Assembly: GCA_017940255.1 (NCBI GenBank)
Contig: JAGAZB010000044.1
Location: 1 to 51,688, forward strand
DNA length: 51,688 bases
Direction of reading: 5' to 3'
From: Treponema sp.
GTDB lineage: Bacteria > Spirochaetota > Spirochaetia > Treponematales > Treponemataceae
The notes beneath the pieces are model-generated. The model was not told the origin of the DNA. It saw nothing but the letters and a program-made list of their open reading frames with translations, and made no database searches. Of this stretch, positions 8,035 to 16,088 are shown one piece after another (position 1 is the stretch's first letter; each line of letters starts with the position of its first letter). The translations under genes were made by a program, and so were the position numbers.

Positions 8035-8395
8035 GTCATATAAAATATCAGTTTTAGTGAAATTATATGACATTTCAACTGAAACAATCCATTTTTACAG
8101 AAGAAAAGTCATATAATTTCGTAATTTCCCTTAAATTATATGACAAAAACGTGAGCAAGAAGCCATTTTTTCAAGCTCGAGAGCTGATTTTAACAAGTTT
8201 TGAAGGCGAAATGTCATATAATTTAGGAAAATCGGTGTAATTATATGACAATAGAAGAAAAATTGCCTGTTTTGTTAGTACAACTGTCATATATTTTAGA
8301 GGAAACTCTGAAATTATATGACAATCCAAATAAAACTACATCTTTCGCCAGAAGAAAAGTCATATAATCTGCCAATTTTATTCATATTATATGAC
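8035..8395. repeat. Array B: five 37-bp palindrome-ended units
   Basis: Five units of exactly 37 bp lie at 8035-8071, 8108-8144, 8213-8249, 8286-8322 and 8359-8395. Each begins GTCATATAATTT or a close variant and ends with the inverted arm AAATTATATGAC. Interiors of 13 bp vary. The gaps are 36, 68, 36 and 36 bp, so starts are 73, 105, 73 and 73 bp apart, close to 7 and 10 turns of B-DNA. Unit 4 has the interior AGAG-GAAA-CTCT, an extra stem capped by a GNRA tetraloop if transcribed. A related CCATAT..ATATGG pair lies at 8445-8488, next to a TAAAAT box upstream of the J-domain gene. Confidence 0.8.
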
Positions 8396-8515
8396 TTTTT
8401 GTCAAAACCGAAGCCAAAATCCAGGATTCCCCGGCAAATTATCGCCATATTTCCGCCCGACTATGCAGATTACCAGCAAATTATATGGTAAAATACTTAT
8501 CAGCTGCAAAATAAA

Positions 8516-9106
8516 ATGAGCAACTTTAAGGAAGATTTGAAATCATTTATCAATTTTCTCCAGAATAATGATAATCCTGATGAAATCAGAAAAGAATATC
8601 GCCGGATGGTAAAATTATATCACCCTGATATTGCGCAGGAAAATCAAAAACAAACTTATAACGACTATATTCTTTTGATAAATAAAGTCTATTCCGATGG
8701 CAAAACGAAAGCAAAAGAAACAGTAATAGACACTGATAAGAAATCTGTAAACCGGGAATATATTTTTACTAAAAAAGGCATTGATGGCAAGATTTATAGC
8801 TACAAATGCCGCAACTATTATGACTATCTGTTTAAAATTGCCCGTTACGAATATGATACAGGTCATGCTATTTTGCATTTTCACCATTTGAATTATCTTG
8901 ATAAAAAAGCAATGGATCAGAATTCTCTTGAAGTGATGCAGCACTGGTGGAATGCAATCAAATGTTATAAATATCTTTTGAAAAACTGTCAGGATGCCGC
9001 AATTTTGGATACCTGCCAGTTTGAATTAGAAATGACTCAGAAAGCTGTAAATAATTTATCCAGAACGTTAGCTTCGTCTGACGGCAAAGATATTATGAAG
9101 ATATAA
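8516..9106 (+). CDS. J-domain (DnaJ-like) protein
   Basis: A 196-aa protein with a short N-terminal J-domain: DEIRKEYRRMVKLYHPD places the HPD motif, which stimulates Hsp70 ATPase, at residues 36-38. Helix I looks diverged. The rest (~60-196) is unrecognised but aromatic-rich (KCRNYYDYLFKIARYEY, HAILHFHHLNYLD), perhaps a client-binding part. No glycine/phenylalanine or zinc-finger region is present, so this is a specialised class III J-protein rather than a general DnaJ. It starts about 30 nt after a TAAAAT box at the end of array B and shows no strong Shine-Dalgarno site. Confidence 0.7.
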   Translation: MSNFKEDLKSFINFLQNNDNPDEIRKEYRRMVKLYHPDIAQENQKQTYNDYILLINKVYSDGKTKAKETVIDTDKKSVNREYIFTKKGIDGKIYSYKCRNYYDYLFKIARYEYDTGHAILHFHHLNYLDKKAMDQNSLEVMQHWWNAIKCYKYLLKNCQDAAILDTCQFELEMTQKAVNNLSRTLASSDGKDIMKI

Positions 9107-9156
9107 CCAGCCTTCCTGTACCGGAAGTTGCCTCATAAAATATTAATTATAAAAAA

Positions 9157-9232
9157 ATACGTCGAGTCAAGGCACGCTCACGCTTAAAGCCTTGACTTCG
9201 CCGTTTTGAGGGTTTTGTAATAAACCCTCAAT
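9157..9232. repeat. 76-bp direct repeat, left copy, two hairpins
   Basis: This matches 10944-11019 with a single difference (AATAAACC here, AATAACCC there). It contains two hairpins: GTCAAGGC pairing with GCCTTGAC across a 15-nt loop, then GAGGGTT pairing with AACCCTC around TTGTAATA. The two copies flank the sigma-like gene. It may be a dispersed extragenic repeat, or the border of a cassette made or removed by recombination. Confidence 0.8.
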
Positions 9233-9300
9233 CAAAAAAAATCCCAACCTTTTTCCAAATCCCCGCACTATATAAGCAAACCGGTTTTTAGTAAAATGGA

Positions 9301-10974
9301 ATGGCGATGGAAAAAGAAAAGGCTGACAAGTTAATCGTAAAATTTTCTTCTAAGGTATATGGCTTTGCTGTAAAAAAATCATTTTCGTATGATGAAGCAG
9401 AAGAGCTTTCGGGCGAGATGCTGAAGGAGCTTTATCTTTCTATGCTGCACGCTGAAGATATTGTGAACCCTGAAGGCTATGTCTGGAGAATCTGCCAGCA
9501 TGTTTACGCAAAGTATGTGAATCAGAAAAAGCTGCAAAAGGGTATTTCCCTGGACGGTATTGAGCTTGCATATTTTGATCAGCATGACTTTGGAGAAAGT
9601 GAAGAAGAAATCAAAAAGCTCCGCAAGGAGATTGGATTTTTGACTTGCAGCCGTCGTGAAATTGTCTATTCCTTTTATTACGAAGGTAAGTCTATTGTTC
9701 AAATTTCAAAAGAACAGGGGCTGCCTGCCGGTACCGTAAAGTGGCACTTAAACAAAGCTCGTAATGAATTAAAGGAAGGATTTACTATGAAAAGAAAAAT
9801 TGGAAGTCTCGGTTTATCGCCTGTAAAGGCAGTTGGTTTCAGTCATAACGGAAGGCCTGGAAGTAAGGGCGGTCCTGAATATTATCTGGATGATAAAATC
9901 AATTTGAATATTGTTTACAGCGTTTATGAAAATCCAAAAACGATGGAAGAAATTGCAGAAGATTTGGGGATGACGCCTGTTTTTCTGGAAGACCGAATTT
10001 CGATGCTGCTTGCAAACGGATTTCTAGTTGAAACAAAAGGCAAGCGTTACACAACCTATGTTAAGTTTACTCCAAAAGAGTTCTCTCTTGAGGCGGCGGT
10101 AAATGGAGTGAGAATGCAGCTAAAACTTGCAAAAATTCTTGCTGAAAAATATGTGCCTCAGGTTCGTGCTGCACTTGCGGGTCTGGAAATTGGAAAAGAT
10201 ATTTATATTCCGGGAGGAAACCGGGAGCTTTTTGAAGCAGCTGCAATTTTTGTTGCTGTCTGTGAAAAATGCTCTGTGCATATTGATAAGGATATTTCAA
10301 AGCACAGAATCAAGACTTTGGATGGAGCTGATTATCTCGTGACTGTTGAGATTAAAGATGAAATTATTGATCCAGATTATAAATGCGAATTTGATATTTC
10401 TGAACTCGAAAGAAAATATAACTGTTGCGGTCAGATGACAAGAGATTCACAGAAATATCCATGTTTGTATTCCTGGTCTATGGATTCAAGATTCGACAGC
10501 CGAACTGGTTCCTGGCAGAACAATTTGAATTCAGACTATGAAAGTATTTATGAAATAATCACTGGAGCAATTACAGAATCAAAAGCAACTTCGGACAAGT
10601 TTAAGAGACTTCGTGACCGTGGCTTTCTTACAAAAGACGGAAAAATCAACATCTTGATTGTAAAGAAAAGCTGGAATGATTTTAAGAATATGCTTCCAAG
10701 CCCAGATAAAAGTCTTCTTGATGAATTTGCAAAATACGCCCTGGAGCAGGCAATGATTCAGGCAAAGCAGTATCCGCCACAGATTCAAGACAGATTTGTT
10801 GCTGAATTTATGGATTGGGCAGTTGGAAGTACTGTTGCCATGATGGTTCTTGACCAACTTTATGACAGCGGAACTTTCCGAGCCTTAAACGACCAGGAAA
10901 AAGTAACTGCAAATCTTTTAATGTTTGCGGATAAATTGCCGGAATACGTCGAGTCAAGGCACGCTCACGCTTAA
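9301..10974 (+). CDS. ECF-like sigma factor with long C-terminal extension
   Basis: A 557-aa protein. Residues ~10-85 look like sigma-70 region 2 (SYDEAEELSGEMLKELYLSM), and ~113-163 like region 4 with the helix-turn-helix IVQISKEQGLPAGTVKWHLN. The remaining ~390 residues are far beyond a normal ECF factor. They include a winged-helix-like part at ~200-257 (TMEEIAEDLGMTPVFLEDRI) and an unrecognised segment with scattered cysteines around KYNCCGQ and YPCLYSW. The extension may regulate the sigma part in place of an anti-sigma factor. The last ten codons and the stop lie inside the right-hand 76-bp repeat, so the native C-terminus may have been replaced. The shorter start at 9307 is also possible. 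Confidence 0.7.
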   Translation: MAMEKEKADKLIVKFSSKVYGFAVKKSFSYDEAEELSGEMLKELYLSMLHAEDIVNPEGYVWRICQHVYAKYVNQKKLQKGISLDGIELAYFDQHDFGESEEEIKKLRKEIGFLTCSRREIVYSFYYEGKSIVQISKEQGLPAGTVKWHLNKARNELKEGFTMKRKIGSLGLSPVKAVGFSHNGRPGSKGGPEYYLDDKINLNIVYSVYENPKTMEEIAEDLGMTPVFLEDRISMLLANGFLVETKGKRYTTYVKFTPKEFSLEAAVNGVRMQLKLAKILAEKYVPQVRAALAGLEIGKDIYIPGGNRELFEAAAIFVAVCEKCSVHIDKDISKHRIKTLDGADYLVTVEIKDEIIDPDYKCEFDISELERKYNCCGQMTRDSQKYPCLYSWSMDSRFDSRTGSWQNNLNSDYESIYEIITGAITESKATSDKFKRLRDRGFLTKDGKINILIVKKSWNDFKNMLPSPDKSLLDEFAKYALEQAMIQAKQYPPQIQDRFVAEFMDWAVGSTVAMMVLDQLYDSGTFRALNDQEKVTANLLMFADKLPEYVESRHAHA

Positions 10975-11019
10975 AGCCTTGACTTCGCCGTTTTGAGGGT
11001 TTTGTAATAACCCCTCAAT
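10944..11019. repeat. 76-bp direct repeat, right copy, overlaps CDS end
   Basis: This is the near-identical partner of 9157-9232. It encodes the final residues YVESRHAHA and the stop of the sigma-like protein, and its hairpins precede the strong terminator at 11031. The copies start 1787 bp apart. Confidence 0.8.
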
Positions 11020-11030
11020 AAAACTATTGA

Positions 11031-11060
11031 GCGCCCTTCTTAAACGGAGGGCGTTTTTTT
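11031..11060 (+). terminator. Rho-independent terminator of the sigma-like gene
   Basis: CGCCCT (11032-11037) pairs with AGGGCG (11048-11053) around a 10-nt loop, followed by seven T at 11054-11060. It is a good intrinsic terminator for rightward transcription. On the other strand there is no U-tract, so it does not serve the leftward operon. The T-run ends on the stop codon of the leftward gene. Confidence 0.85.
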
Positions 11061-12364
11061 CAAAACAACTCATCCAGCAAAATCCAATATCTGATTTTAT
11101 CCCAGTTGGGTTCAATTCCAAGGGCTTCAAAAAGCAGATCGGGATTAAAATCGGGGTAGACCTTGCCGCCAAAGGTGCCGTCGAAGTTATGTTTGAGACT
11201 TCGGTAGCAGAGGGCTATGTCTTTCCATTTGTCGCCGATGGCCATGTCGCCGCAATCGATGAAGCCACTGACTTTTCCGTCTTTTAGTAAAACATTTGGC
11301 AGGCAGAAGTCACCGTGGGAAAGTACGGGCTCGTAGGCAGGTTTGTTTTCTTCCAGCCATTTGAGCAGGGCTGCAGGGCTTTCAAATCCGTTTTCGCCAA
11401 AGGTGTCCGGTTCGGTGTCGTCTATGTCTACGAGGTTATTTTCTACGCGGTATCTTGCAGCACGCAGCTCTGAATCAAGGTCCCGGCTTTTAGGGCAGCC
11501 GGTGATGTCTGTTGCCCAAAGCATTTTTAAAGCCTGTGCCAGCAAAGGAAGCAGTTCGCCCGGATGTTCCATGTAATATTCCGAGCAGGACATTTCGCCG
11601 GGGATTCTTGTCATCAAAAAATATTGATAATCGCCGTTTTTTTCAAAAGCAAGAACCTCCGGAACGGAGAGCTTTCCCTTAAGCCAGTTCAGCACTTTTA
11701 CGCTGGATTCTTCGTTGTGCAGACGACTGTCCAGAATTTTTAAAACGCAGTCATCAAATATAAAAATGCTTGAACCCGACTTTCCCATGTCGTCGATTGT
11801 ATATTTTTTCCCGGCGATTAGTTTTTTGATTTTGTCCGGAATCAGAAGAAGGACTTTTTCAACTACCGATTGGTAGTCTGAATCAATCAGGTCAACAAAC
11901 TCCCCGGCAGCTTCAAAGCCCTGGATGATGCAATGGTTTTCCGTCCTTATCCAGTCAATTGTGCAATCGCTGTCATCAAGTCTGGCTTCTATATCCAAAG
12001 CGTGTTCTCTTATTTCATCAAAATGCTGGTCGATATATGCGTCAGTCATGGCAAGGCAGATAAAGTTTATGTCGCGCAAATATTCCTCTTCAAAATCCTT
12101 GCGCCAGTCAAAGGGAACATAGCAACCTTCAACGATGAGATTCTGCTTATTCTCGATGGCAGTTTTAATCATCTCGCGGACTATTGGCCAGAGGTAAGTT
12201 GTCAGCTGGTCATCATCGTCCGGAGTAAGCTTTGTATTCCCGCTTCTGATGAGGCCCATCTTAAGATGATCTATTGAAAGATAAGGAAACTTGTATTTTT
12301 CGAGCATACGCTGTGAGAGTAAAGTTTTTCCTGTGTGCGACGCACCTGTTATTATTATTATCAT
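11060..12364 (-). CDS. P-loop NTPase / aminoglycoside phosphotransferase-like fusion
   Basis: A 434-aa two-domain protein. Residues 1-~185 form a P-loop kinase-like domain starting IIIITGASHTGKT, with Walker A at 7-14. Residues ~195-434 form an APH/choline-kinase-like domain with the catalytic loop LSHGDFCLPNVLL (HxDxxxxN) and the metal-binding FIDCGD. Both halves should bind nucleotide. The family phosphorylates aminoglycosides, homoserine-like molecules or proteins; the actual substrate is unknown. I chose ATG 12364 because GGAGA lies 7 nt upstream; a TTG at 12412 would add 16 residues before the P-loop strand. It is the last gene of a four-gene leftward run from 13908. Confidence 0.75.
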   Translation of the reverse strand: MIIIITGASHTGKTLLSQRMLEKYKFPYLSIDHLKMGLIRSGNTKLTPDDDDQLTTYLWPIVREMIKTAIENKQNLIVEGCYVPFDWRKDFEEEYLRDINFICLAMTDAYIDQHFDEIREHALDIEARLDDSDCTIDWIRTENHCIIQGFEAAGEFVDLIDSDYQSVVEKVLLLIPDKIKKLIAGKKYTIDDMGKSGSSIFIFDDCVLKILDSRLHNEESSVKVLNWLKGKLSVPEVLAFEKNGDYQYFLMTRIPGEMSCSEYYMEHPGELLPLLAQALKMLWATDITGCPKSRDLDSELRAARYRVENNLVDIDDTEPDTFGENGFESPAALLKWLEENKPAYEPVLSHGDFCLPNVLLKDGKVSGFIDCGDMAIGDKWKDIALCYRSLKHNFDGTFGGKVYPDFNPDLLFEALGIEPNWDKIRYWILLDELF

Positions 12365-12408
12365 TGTTGATTCTCCATGATTGCTCTTTGGAATGGAATA
12401 CTTCTGTT

Positions 12409-13092
12409 TCAAATTCCGCTTAGTAAATCATTCAGGGTGTCATCAGTTTCTACCGGCACCCATTGACCTTCCATGCAGATTTGCGGATTGAGAAGGCGGA
12501 TTGTGTCAGCGAGTTTTTTGCACAAAGCTGCATCTTTTATCCCGGTAAAAAAATCATCGCCGGTGGCATCGCCAACAAATAAAGTTTTGTCGTTTTCTAT
12601 GTAGACGAGAGTGGAGTCATCTGTATGTGGGGCTTCGGACTGAATAACTTTAACAGTGCAGTCGCCCAGGTCGAGGGTAAGTTCGCCGTTGTAAATCACA
12701 TCTGCCAGTTTGACTATAACTTCTTTGTTTTCACTATATTCTTTTCTTATGCTTTCGTGAAGGGCAAAGAATTCTGCCGGGCCATTCTGTTCGATTTTGT
12801 TTTTCCACTCTGCGAGATGATTGTTTGTTTTTTCATTTGCAAGAGTCAGCCCGTTTACAGCATGCATTCCAAAGGTGTGATCCCAGTGCCAGTGGGTAAG
12901 AACGGTGAGGCAGGGTAGGGGAAGATTTTCTTTTTCGAGAAGGGTGTAAAATTCTTTTGTGTGAGCTGCAGAATGTCCCGCGTCAATTGCAAGGCTCCAG
13001 TTTTTTCCTTTTACGTAGCCAAGGTTTGGGCGGTCGCGCTCCTGTTCAAATGGCATGTACCAGATGTGTTCGCTCAGTTTTTTTAATTCCAT
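12409..13092 (-). CDS. Metallo-beta-lactamase-fold hydrolase
   Basis: A 227-aa MBL-fold protein. THWHWDHTFG (about residues 86-95) is the HxHxDH zinc motif, APHTDDST gives the third metal His, and FVGDATGDDF the bridging Asp. It probably hydrolyses a thioester, lactone or phosphoester; beta-lactamase activity cannot be claimed. AGGA, 5 nt before the ATG, supports the start. A TATAAT in the upstream gene's last codons (about 13105) could be an internal promoter. It starts 10 nt after the GNAT stop, consistent with an operon. Confidence 0.8.
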   Translation of the reverse strand: MELKKLSEHIWYMPFEQERDRPNLGYVKGKNWSLAIDAGHSAAHTKEFYTLLEKENLPLPCLTVLTHWHWDHTFGMHAVNGLTLANEKTNNHLAEWKNKIEQNGPAEFFALHESIRKEYSENKEVIVKLADVIYNGELTLDLGDCTVKVIQSEAPHTDDSTLVYIENDKTLFVGDATGDDFFTGIKDAALCKKLADTIRLLNPQICMEGQWVPVETDDTLNDLLSGI

Positions 13093-13102
13093 ATTTTCCT
13101 CA

Positions 13103-13549
13103 TTATATCATCTTCGCAAAAGCGACATTCGTTTCACATTGCACAAAACCATTTTTCTTATAGAACTCATATGCCGGAACGTTTGAATCTGTCAAAAGAA
13201 AAATCTGCTTGAGACCAAGCTCCTTTATTGCCTTTTCAATTTCCTTGATGAAAAAAGTGCCGGCTCCACTACCCTGCTTTTCAGTTTTAATACAAAGCTC
13301 GTTGATAATATATTCCGTGCCTGTATACCAGTGCTTGATGTAGCCAAGAGAAATGCCTATCAGCTCGCCCGCCTCATCATACAAGCCATAGGTGAGTGAA
13401 TAGCCCTGACCAACTAAATCGCAGATGTAAAGGTCCAGCTGCTTTGTGTCAGACCAATCATCATACCAGGGCGCCTTTGTAAAAACTCCGGTAAAAACTT
13501 TTTTGATTTCTTCTTTATTTTCTATGCTTAATCTTTTTAATGTATACAT
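13103..13549 (-). CDS. GNAT family N-acetyltransferase
   Basis: A 148-aa single-domain GNAT. Strand 4 and the acetyl-CoA loop read INELCIKTEKQGSGAGTFF, followed by NVPAYEFYKKNGF (motif B). The loop has Q-G-S-G-A-G, matching the consensus. AAGGAA upstream of the ATG supports the start. It lies between the MGMT-like gene (23 nt upstream) and the MBL hydrolase (10 nt downstream). Substrate unknown. Confidence 0.85.
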   Translation of the reverse strand: MYTLKRLSIENKEEIKKVFTGVFTKAPWYDDWSDTKQLDLYICDLVGQGYSLTYGLYDEAGELIGISLGYIKHWYTGTEYIINELCIKTEKQGSGAGTFFIKEIEKAIKELGLKQIFLLTDSNVPAYEFYKKNGFVQCETNVAFAKMI

Positions 13550-13572
13550 ATTTTTTCCTTTTCCACACGTAA

Positions 13573-13908
13573 TTAAACCAGCCCAGCCCTCATCATCTCA
13601 AAATCATCCGGACTTATTGCAAAACGTTCCATATCAACATGGCCATCAACAAAAATCACTCCTTCGGCTTCAAGTTTTTCCTGCTGAACTCCGGGACCTC
13701 CAAAAGCAAAACTGCCGGAACAAAAACCCTTTGCATTTACAACACGGTGGCAGGGTGTAATTACATTGCTGGGATTTTTGTGAAGGGCATTTCCTACGTA
13801 GCGGCGGAGATTACGATTTCCAACAAGTGCTGCAATCTGAGAATAAGTTGCAACTTTTCCGCGAGGGATGAGACGCACAGCAGCATAGATTTTTTCTGCA
13901 AGTTCCAT
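13573..13908 (-). CDS. MGMT-family alkylated-DNA cysteine methyltransferase
   Basis: A 111-aa protein consisting only of the C-terminal DNA-binding and active-site domain of O6-methylguanine-DNA methyltransferase. TPCHRVV keeps the acceptor cysteine of the PCHR motif, so it is not an ATL protein with the usual Trp replacement. GKVATYSQIAALVGN is the recognition helix region with the Tyr used to flip the base. It should remove alkyl groups from guanine in one suicidal step. Its first codons and upstream ~35 nt are nearly the same as those of the deoxyinosine glycosylase gene at 19244. Confidence 0.85.
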   Translation of the reverse strand: MELAEKIYAAVRLIPRGKVATYSQIAALVGNRNLRRYVGNALHKNPSNVITPCHRVVNAKGFCSGSFAFGGPGVQQEKLEAEGVIFVDGHVDMERFAISPDDFEMMRAGLV

Positions 13909-13944
13909 GGTTTTACAGTAGCAGAATTTTTGATTTTGTGCAGT
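13893..13944 (-). repeat. 5' leader shared by two DNA-repair genes, copy 1
   Basis: On the coding strand this segment holds CTGCTACTGTAA, then ATGGAACTTGCAGAAAA. It matches 19228-19281, with small differences, over the upstream region and the first six codons (MELAEK). Both are starts of genes for DNA base repair. It may be a common regulatory leader or the trace of a duplication. Confidence 0.6.
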
Positions 13945-14084
13945 AAGCGAGAAATTTGGGGGAAGCGAAGATAGAAAAACAGAGGGGAGAACAAAAAAAT
14001 TTTTAAGATTTTTCTTGAATTCAATTTTTAATCACCTTATTCTTACATTTAAGGACGCCTAAAACTTACATGAATGAGGATTTT

Positions 14085-15071
14085 ATGACAAAAGAAGAAC
14101 TTCACAAAATGATTGAAGAGCAGCAGCCTAACATCTGCCAGATTGAGGCGATTCGTGGCGGCAAGACTGTTTACAGCGACACCTGGAATAATTACAGGCG
14201 CGATGACTGCCTCCATGTAATGTCTGTTACAAAAAGCGTTATGGCTCTGCTCATAGGAATTGCCATAGACAAGGGGCAGATTAAAAGTGTGGACGACAAG
14301 GTTCTGGATTATTTTCCCGAATACAAGGTGAAGCGCGGAGAGAAGACGATTTACGAGGTGACCATAAAACATCTGCTTACAATGCGGGCACCTTATAAAA
14401 GCAAGGGCGATCCCTGGAGTAAGGTTTGTGCCAGCGAAAACTGGACTTTCACTTCTCTTGATTTTCTTGGCGGGCGCAAGGGGCTTACTGACGAGTTTAA
14501 GTATTCGACGGTGTGCCTGCATATTCTTACGGGCATTTTGTATAAGGCCACAGGCATGCTGACTGTTGACTACGCCAACAAATATCTTTTTGAACCGCTT
14601 GGCATTCCGGCTCACAAAAACTTTTATGCAAAGTCTGCCGAAGCGCACAAGGAGTTTACCATCAGCAAGCTGCCAAAAGAGGCTGTCTGGTTTGCTGACC
14701 CGCAGGGGCTTGGAACTCCGGGCTATGGGCTTTGTATGACAGCTGGAGACATGGCAAAGATCGGACTCCTCTGTTTGAACAAGGGAGAGTTTGGCGGCCA
14801 GCAGATAGTTTCGGCTAACTGGATTCGCGAGATGACCCGCCCGCGCGCAGTTGAAGGCAAGCATTTTCGCGGCATGGAATACGGCTACCTCTGGTGGATT
14901 ATTTCCCGTAAAAAAAATGTGTATGCGGCCATCGGTAACAGCGGCAACGTGATTTACATAAATCCTGAGAAGCGTCTCGTGGTTGCCGTTGCTTCGTATT
15001 TTAAGCCGACGATTTTTGACAGGGTAGATTTTATCCAGAAATATATTGAGCCCTTTGCAGATAACCTTTAA
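14085..15071 (+). CDS. Class C beta-lactamase-fold serine hydrolase
   Basis: A 328-aa protein of the beta-lactamase/DD-peptidase (serine hydrolase) family. SVTK at residues 47-50 is the SxxK nucleophile motif, KYSTVCLHILTG near ~140 supplies the YxN/YxS-like motif, and IGNSGN may stand for the KTG-like strand. There is no signal peptide, so it is probably cytoplasmic and acts as an esterase or peptidase rather than on penicillin. I chose ATG 14085 with GAGG 5 nt upstream; the first in-frame ATG at 14070 lacks a well-placed site. It is monocistronic or coupled to the GNAT 29 nt downstream. Confidence 0.8.
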   Translation: MTKEELHKMIEEQQPNICQIEAIRGGKTVYSDTWNNYRRDDCLHVMSVTKSVMALLIGIAIDKGQIKSVDDKVLDYFPEYKVKRGEKTIYEVTIKHLLTMRAPYKSKGDPWSKVCASENWTFTSLDFLGGRKGLTDEFKYSTVCLHILTGILYKATGMLTVDYANKYLFEPLGIPAHKNFYAKSAEAHKEFTISKLPKEAVWFADPQGLGTPGYGLCMTAGDMAKIGLLCLNKGEFGGQQIVSANWIREMTRPRAVEGKHFRGMEYGYLWWIISRKKNVYAAIGNSGNVIYINPEKRLVVAVASYFKPTIFDRVDFIQKYIEPFADNL

Positions 15072-15100
15072 AATAATTATAAGACAGCAGAGAGGATAAA

Positions 15101-15862
15101 ATGAATCTAAGTAAAAAAGATATTGAAGAAAAAATTAAAAACCAGATTGCACTTGAGTTTAACTGCTCGCCAGCTGATTTTGATAAAACTGAAAACCTTA
15201 TAACTGTGGCTCGCCTGCATGAAAAGCGCAGAAAGTTTTCTGATAAGCCTTTCTTTTTGCAGATGGCAACCTTTGGAAAGAGCACTGTAATTTCTGCAGA
15301 TGAATCAATCCACCCCTGGCTTAATGAATGGGTCAAAGGCAAGCAGGGAATCTGGCTTTTTGAACAGCATAATTATTATGAGCTCGAATGTGAACTGAGA
15401 AAGCACGGCTATAAAATGGCACTGACCCATCACATGTTTATGCCGGTCCCAGAGCTGATTGAAATCAAAACTGATCTTAATATTAAATGGCTAGAACAGA
15501 AGGATATTGCTCCTTTTTATGGAAATGAAAATTTCCCGAATGCAATTTGCGACAAGTTCAAACCGGAGCGTCCTGATGTGCTTTGCCTTGTTGCCATGGA
15601 TGGCGACAAAATTATGGGCATGGCCGGCTGTTCTGCTGACACTCCAGAATTATGGCAGATTGGAATTGATGTGCTGCCTGAATATCGGGGAAAGAGAGTT
15701 GCAAAAACTCTTGTGACTCTTTTGAGGAATGAGACATTCCGCCGCGGTGCGATCCCATATTACGGAACGAGTCTTTCAAATCTTGCCTCCTGGAAGACTG
15801 CTCTCGACTGTGGCTTTAGACCTTTATGGGTAGAAGCAGAAACACAGCCAGATAGAATATGA
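15101..15862 (+). CDS. GNAT family N-acetyltransferase (two-lobed)
   Basis: A 253-aa protein. The C-terminal half carries the GNAT core: IGIDVLPEYRGKRVAKTLV (acetyl-CoA loop R-G-K-R-V-A) and SNLASWKTALDCGF. The N-terminal ~130 residues are a degenerate lobe seen in larger GNAT members. GAGAGG a few nucleotides before the ATG supports the start. It ends 4 nt before the convergent antitoxin gene. Substrate unknown. Confidence 0.8.
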   Translation: MNLSKKDIEEKIKNQIALEFNCSPADFDKTENLITVARLHEKRRKFSDKPFFLQMATFGKSTVISADESIHPWLNEWVKGKQGIWLFEQHNYYELECELRKHGYKMALTHHMFMPVPELIEIKTDLNIKWLEQKDIAPFYGNENFPNAICDKFKPERPDVLCLVAMDGDKIMGMAGCSADTPELWQIGIDVLPEYRGKRVAKTLVTLLRNETFRRGAIPYYGTSLSNLASWKTALDCGFRPLWVEAETQPDRI

Positions 15863-15866
15863 TTTT

Positions 15867-16088
15867 TTAGTTTTCTTCTCTGCTTTCTCTTAGAGATTGC
15901 ATAATATCGTCATGTTTAATATCAAAAAGAGTTTTGATTCCGGCGAATGGCGATGATTCTGAAACTTCCGGAGAAATACGGAAAACGGAACCATCAGCGC
16001 GTTTAATCAAAACTGCTCCATCATTTTTTGATTTGTCCAGAACAGAGGCAAAATTTTGTCTTGCTTCGGAATAAGTTACTACAAGCAT
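15867..16088 (-). CDS. Phd/YefM-type antitoxin
   Basis: A 73-aa protein. The N-terminal ~50 residues match the Phd/YefM DNA-binding fold (VTYSEARQNFASVLDK, then VLIKRADGSVFRISP). The acidic, flexible C-terminus (HDDIMQSLRESREEN) should wrap and inhibit the toxin. It starts within the last 10 nt of the toxin gene (ATGCTTGTAG overlap) with AGGGG upstream, so it is translationally coupled. It probably represses its own operon at the palindrome 16474-16493. The partner is a PIN toxin, a mixed pairing known elsewhere. Confidence 0.85.
   Translation of the reverse strand: MLVVTYSEARQNFASVLDKSKNDGAVLIKRADGSVFRISPEVSESSPFAGIKTLFDIKHDDIMQSLRESREEN

Noticed and set aside
7732..8073. 113-codon minus-strand open frame
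   Set aside because: Its start lies inside a palindromic unit of array B and its sequence is low-complexity; another frame in the same place looks more like a true remnant.
8035..8395. CRISPR array (37-bp repeats, 36-bp spacers)
   Set aside because: Only the 12-bp ends are conserved and are inverted relative to each other; interiors vary, one gap is 68 bp, and no cas genes are present.
14049..14864. 271-codon open frame opposite the serine hydrolase gene
   Set aside because: It is antisense to a gene with clear catalytic motifs; the composition (Cys, Arg, Leu rich) is typical of a shadow frame.
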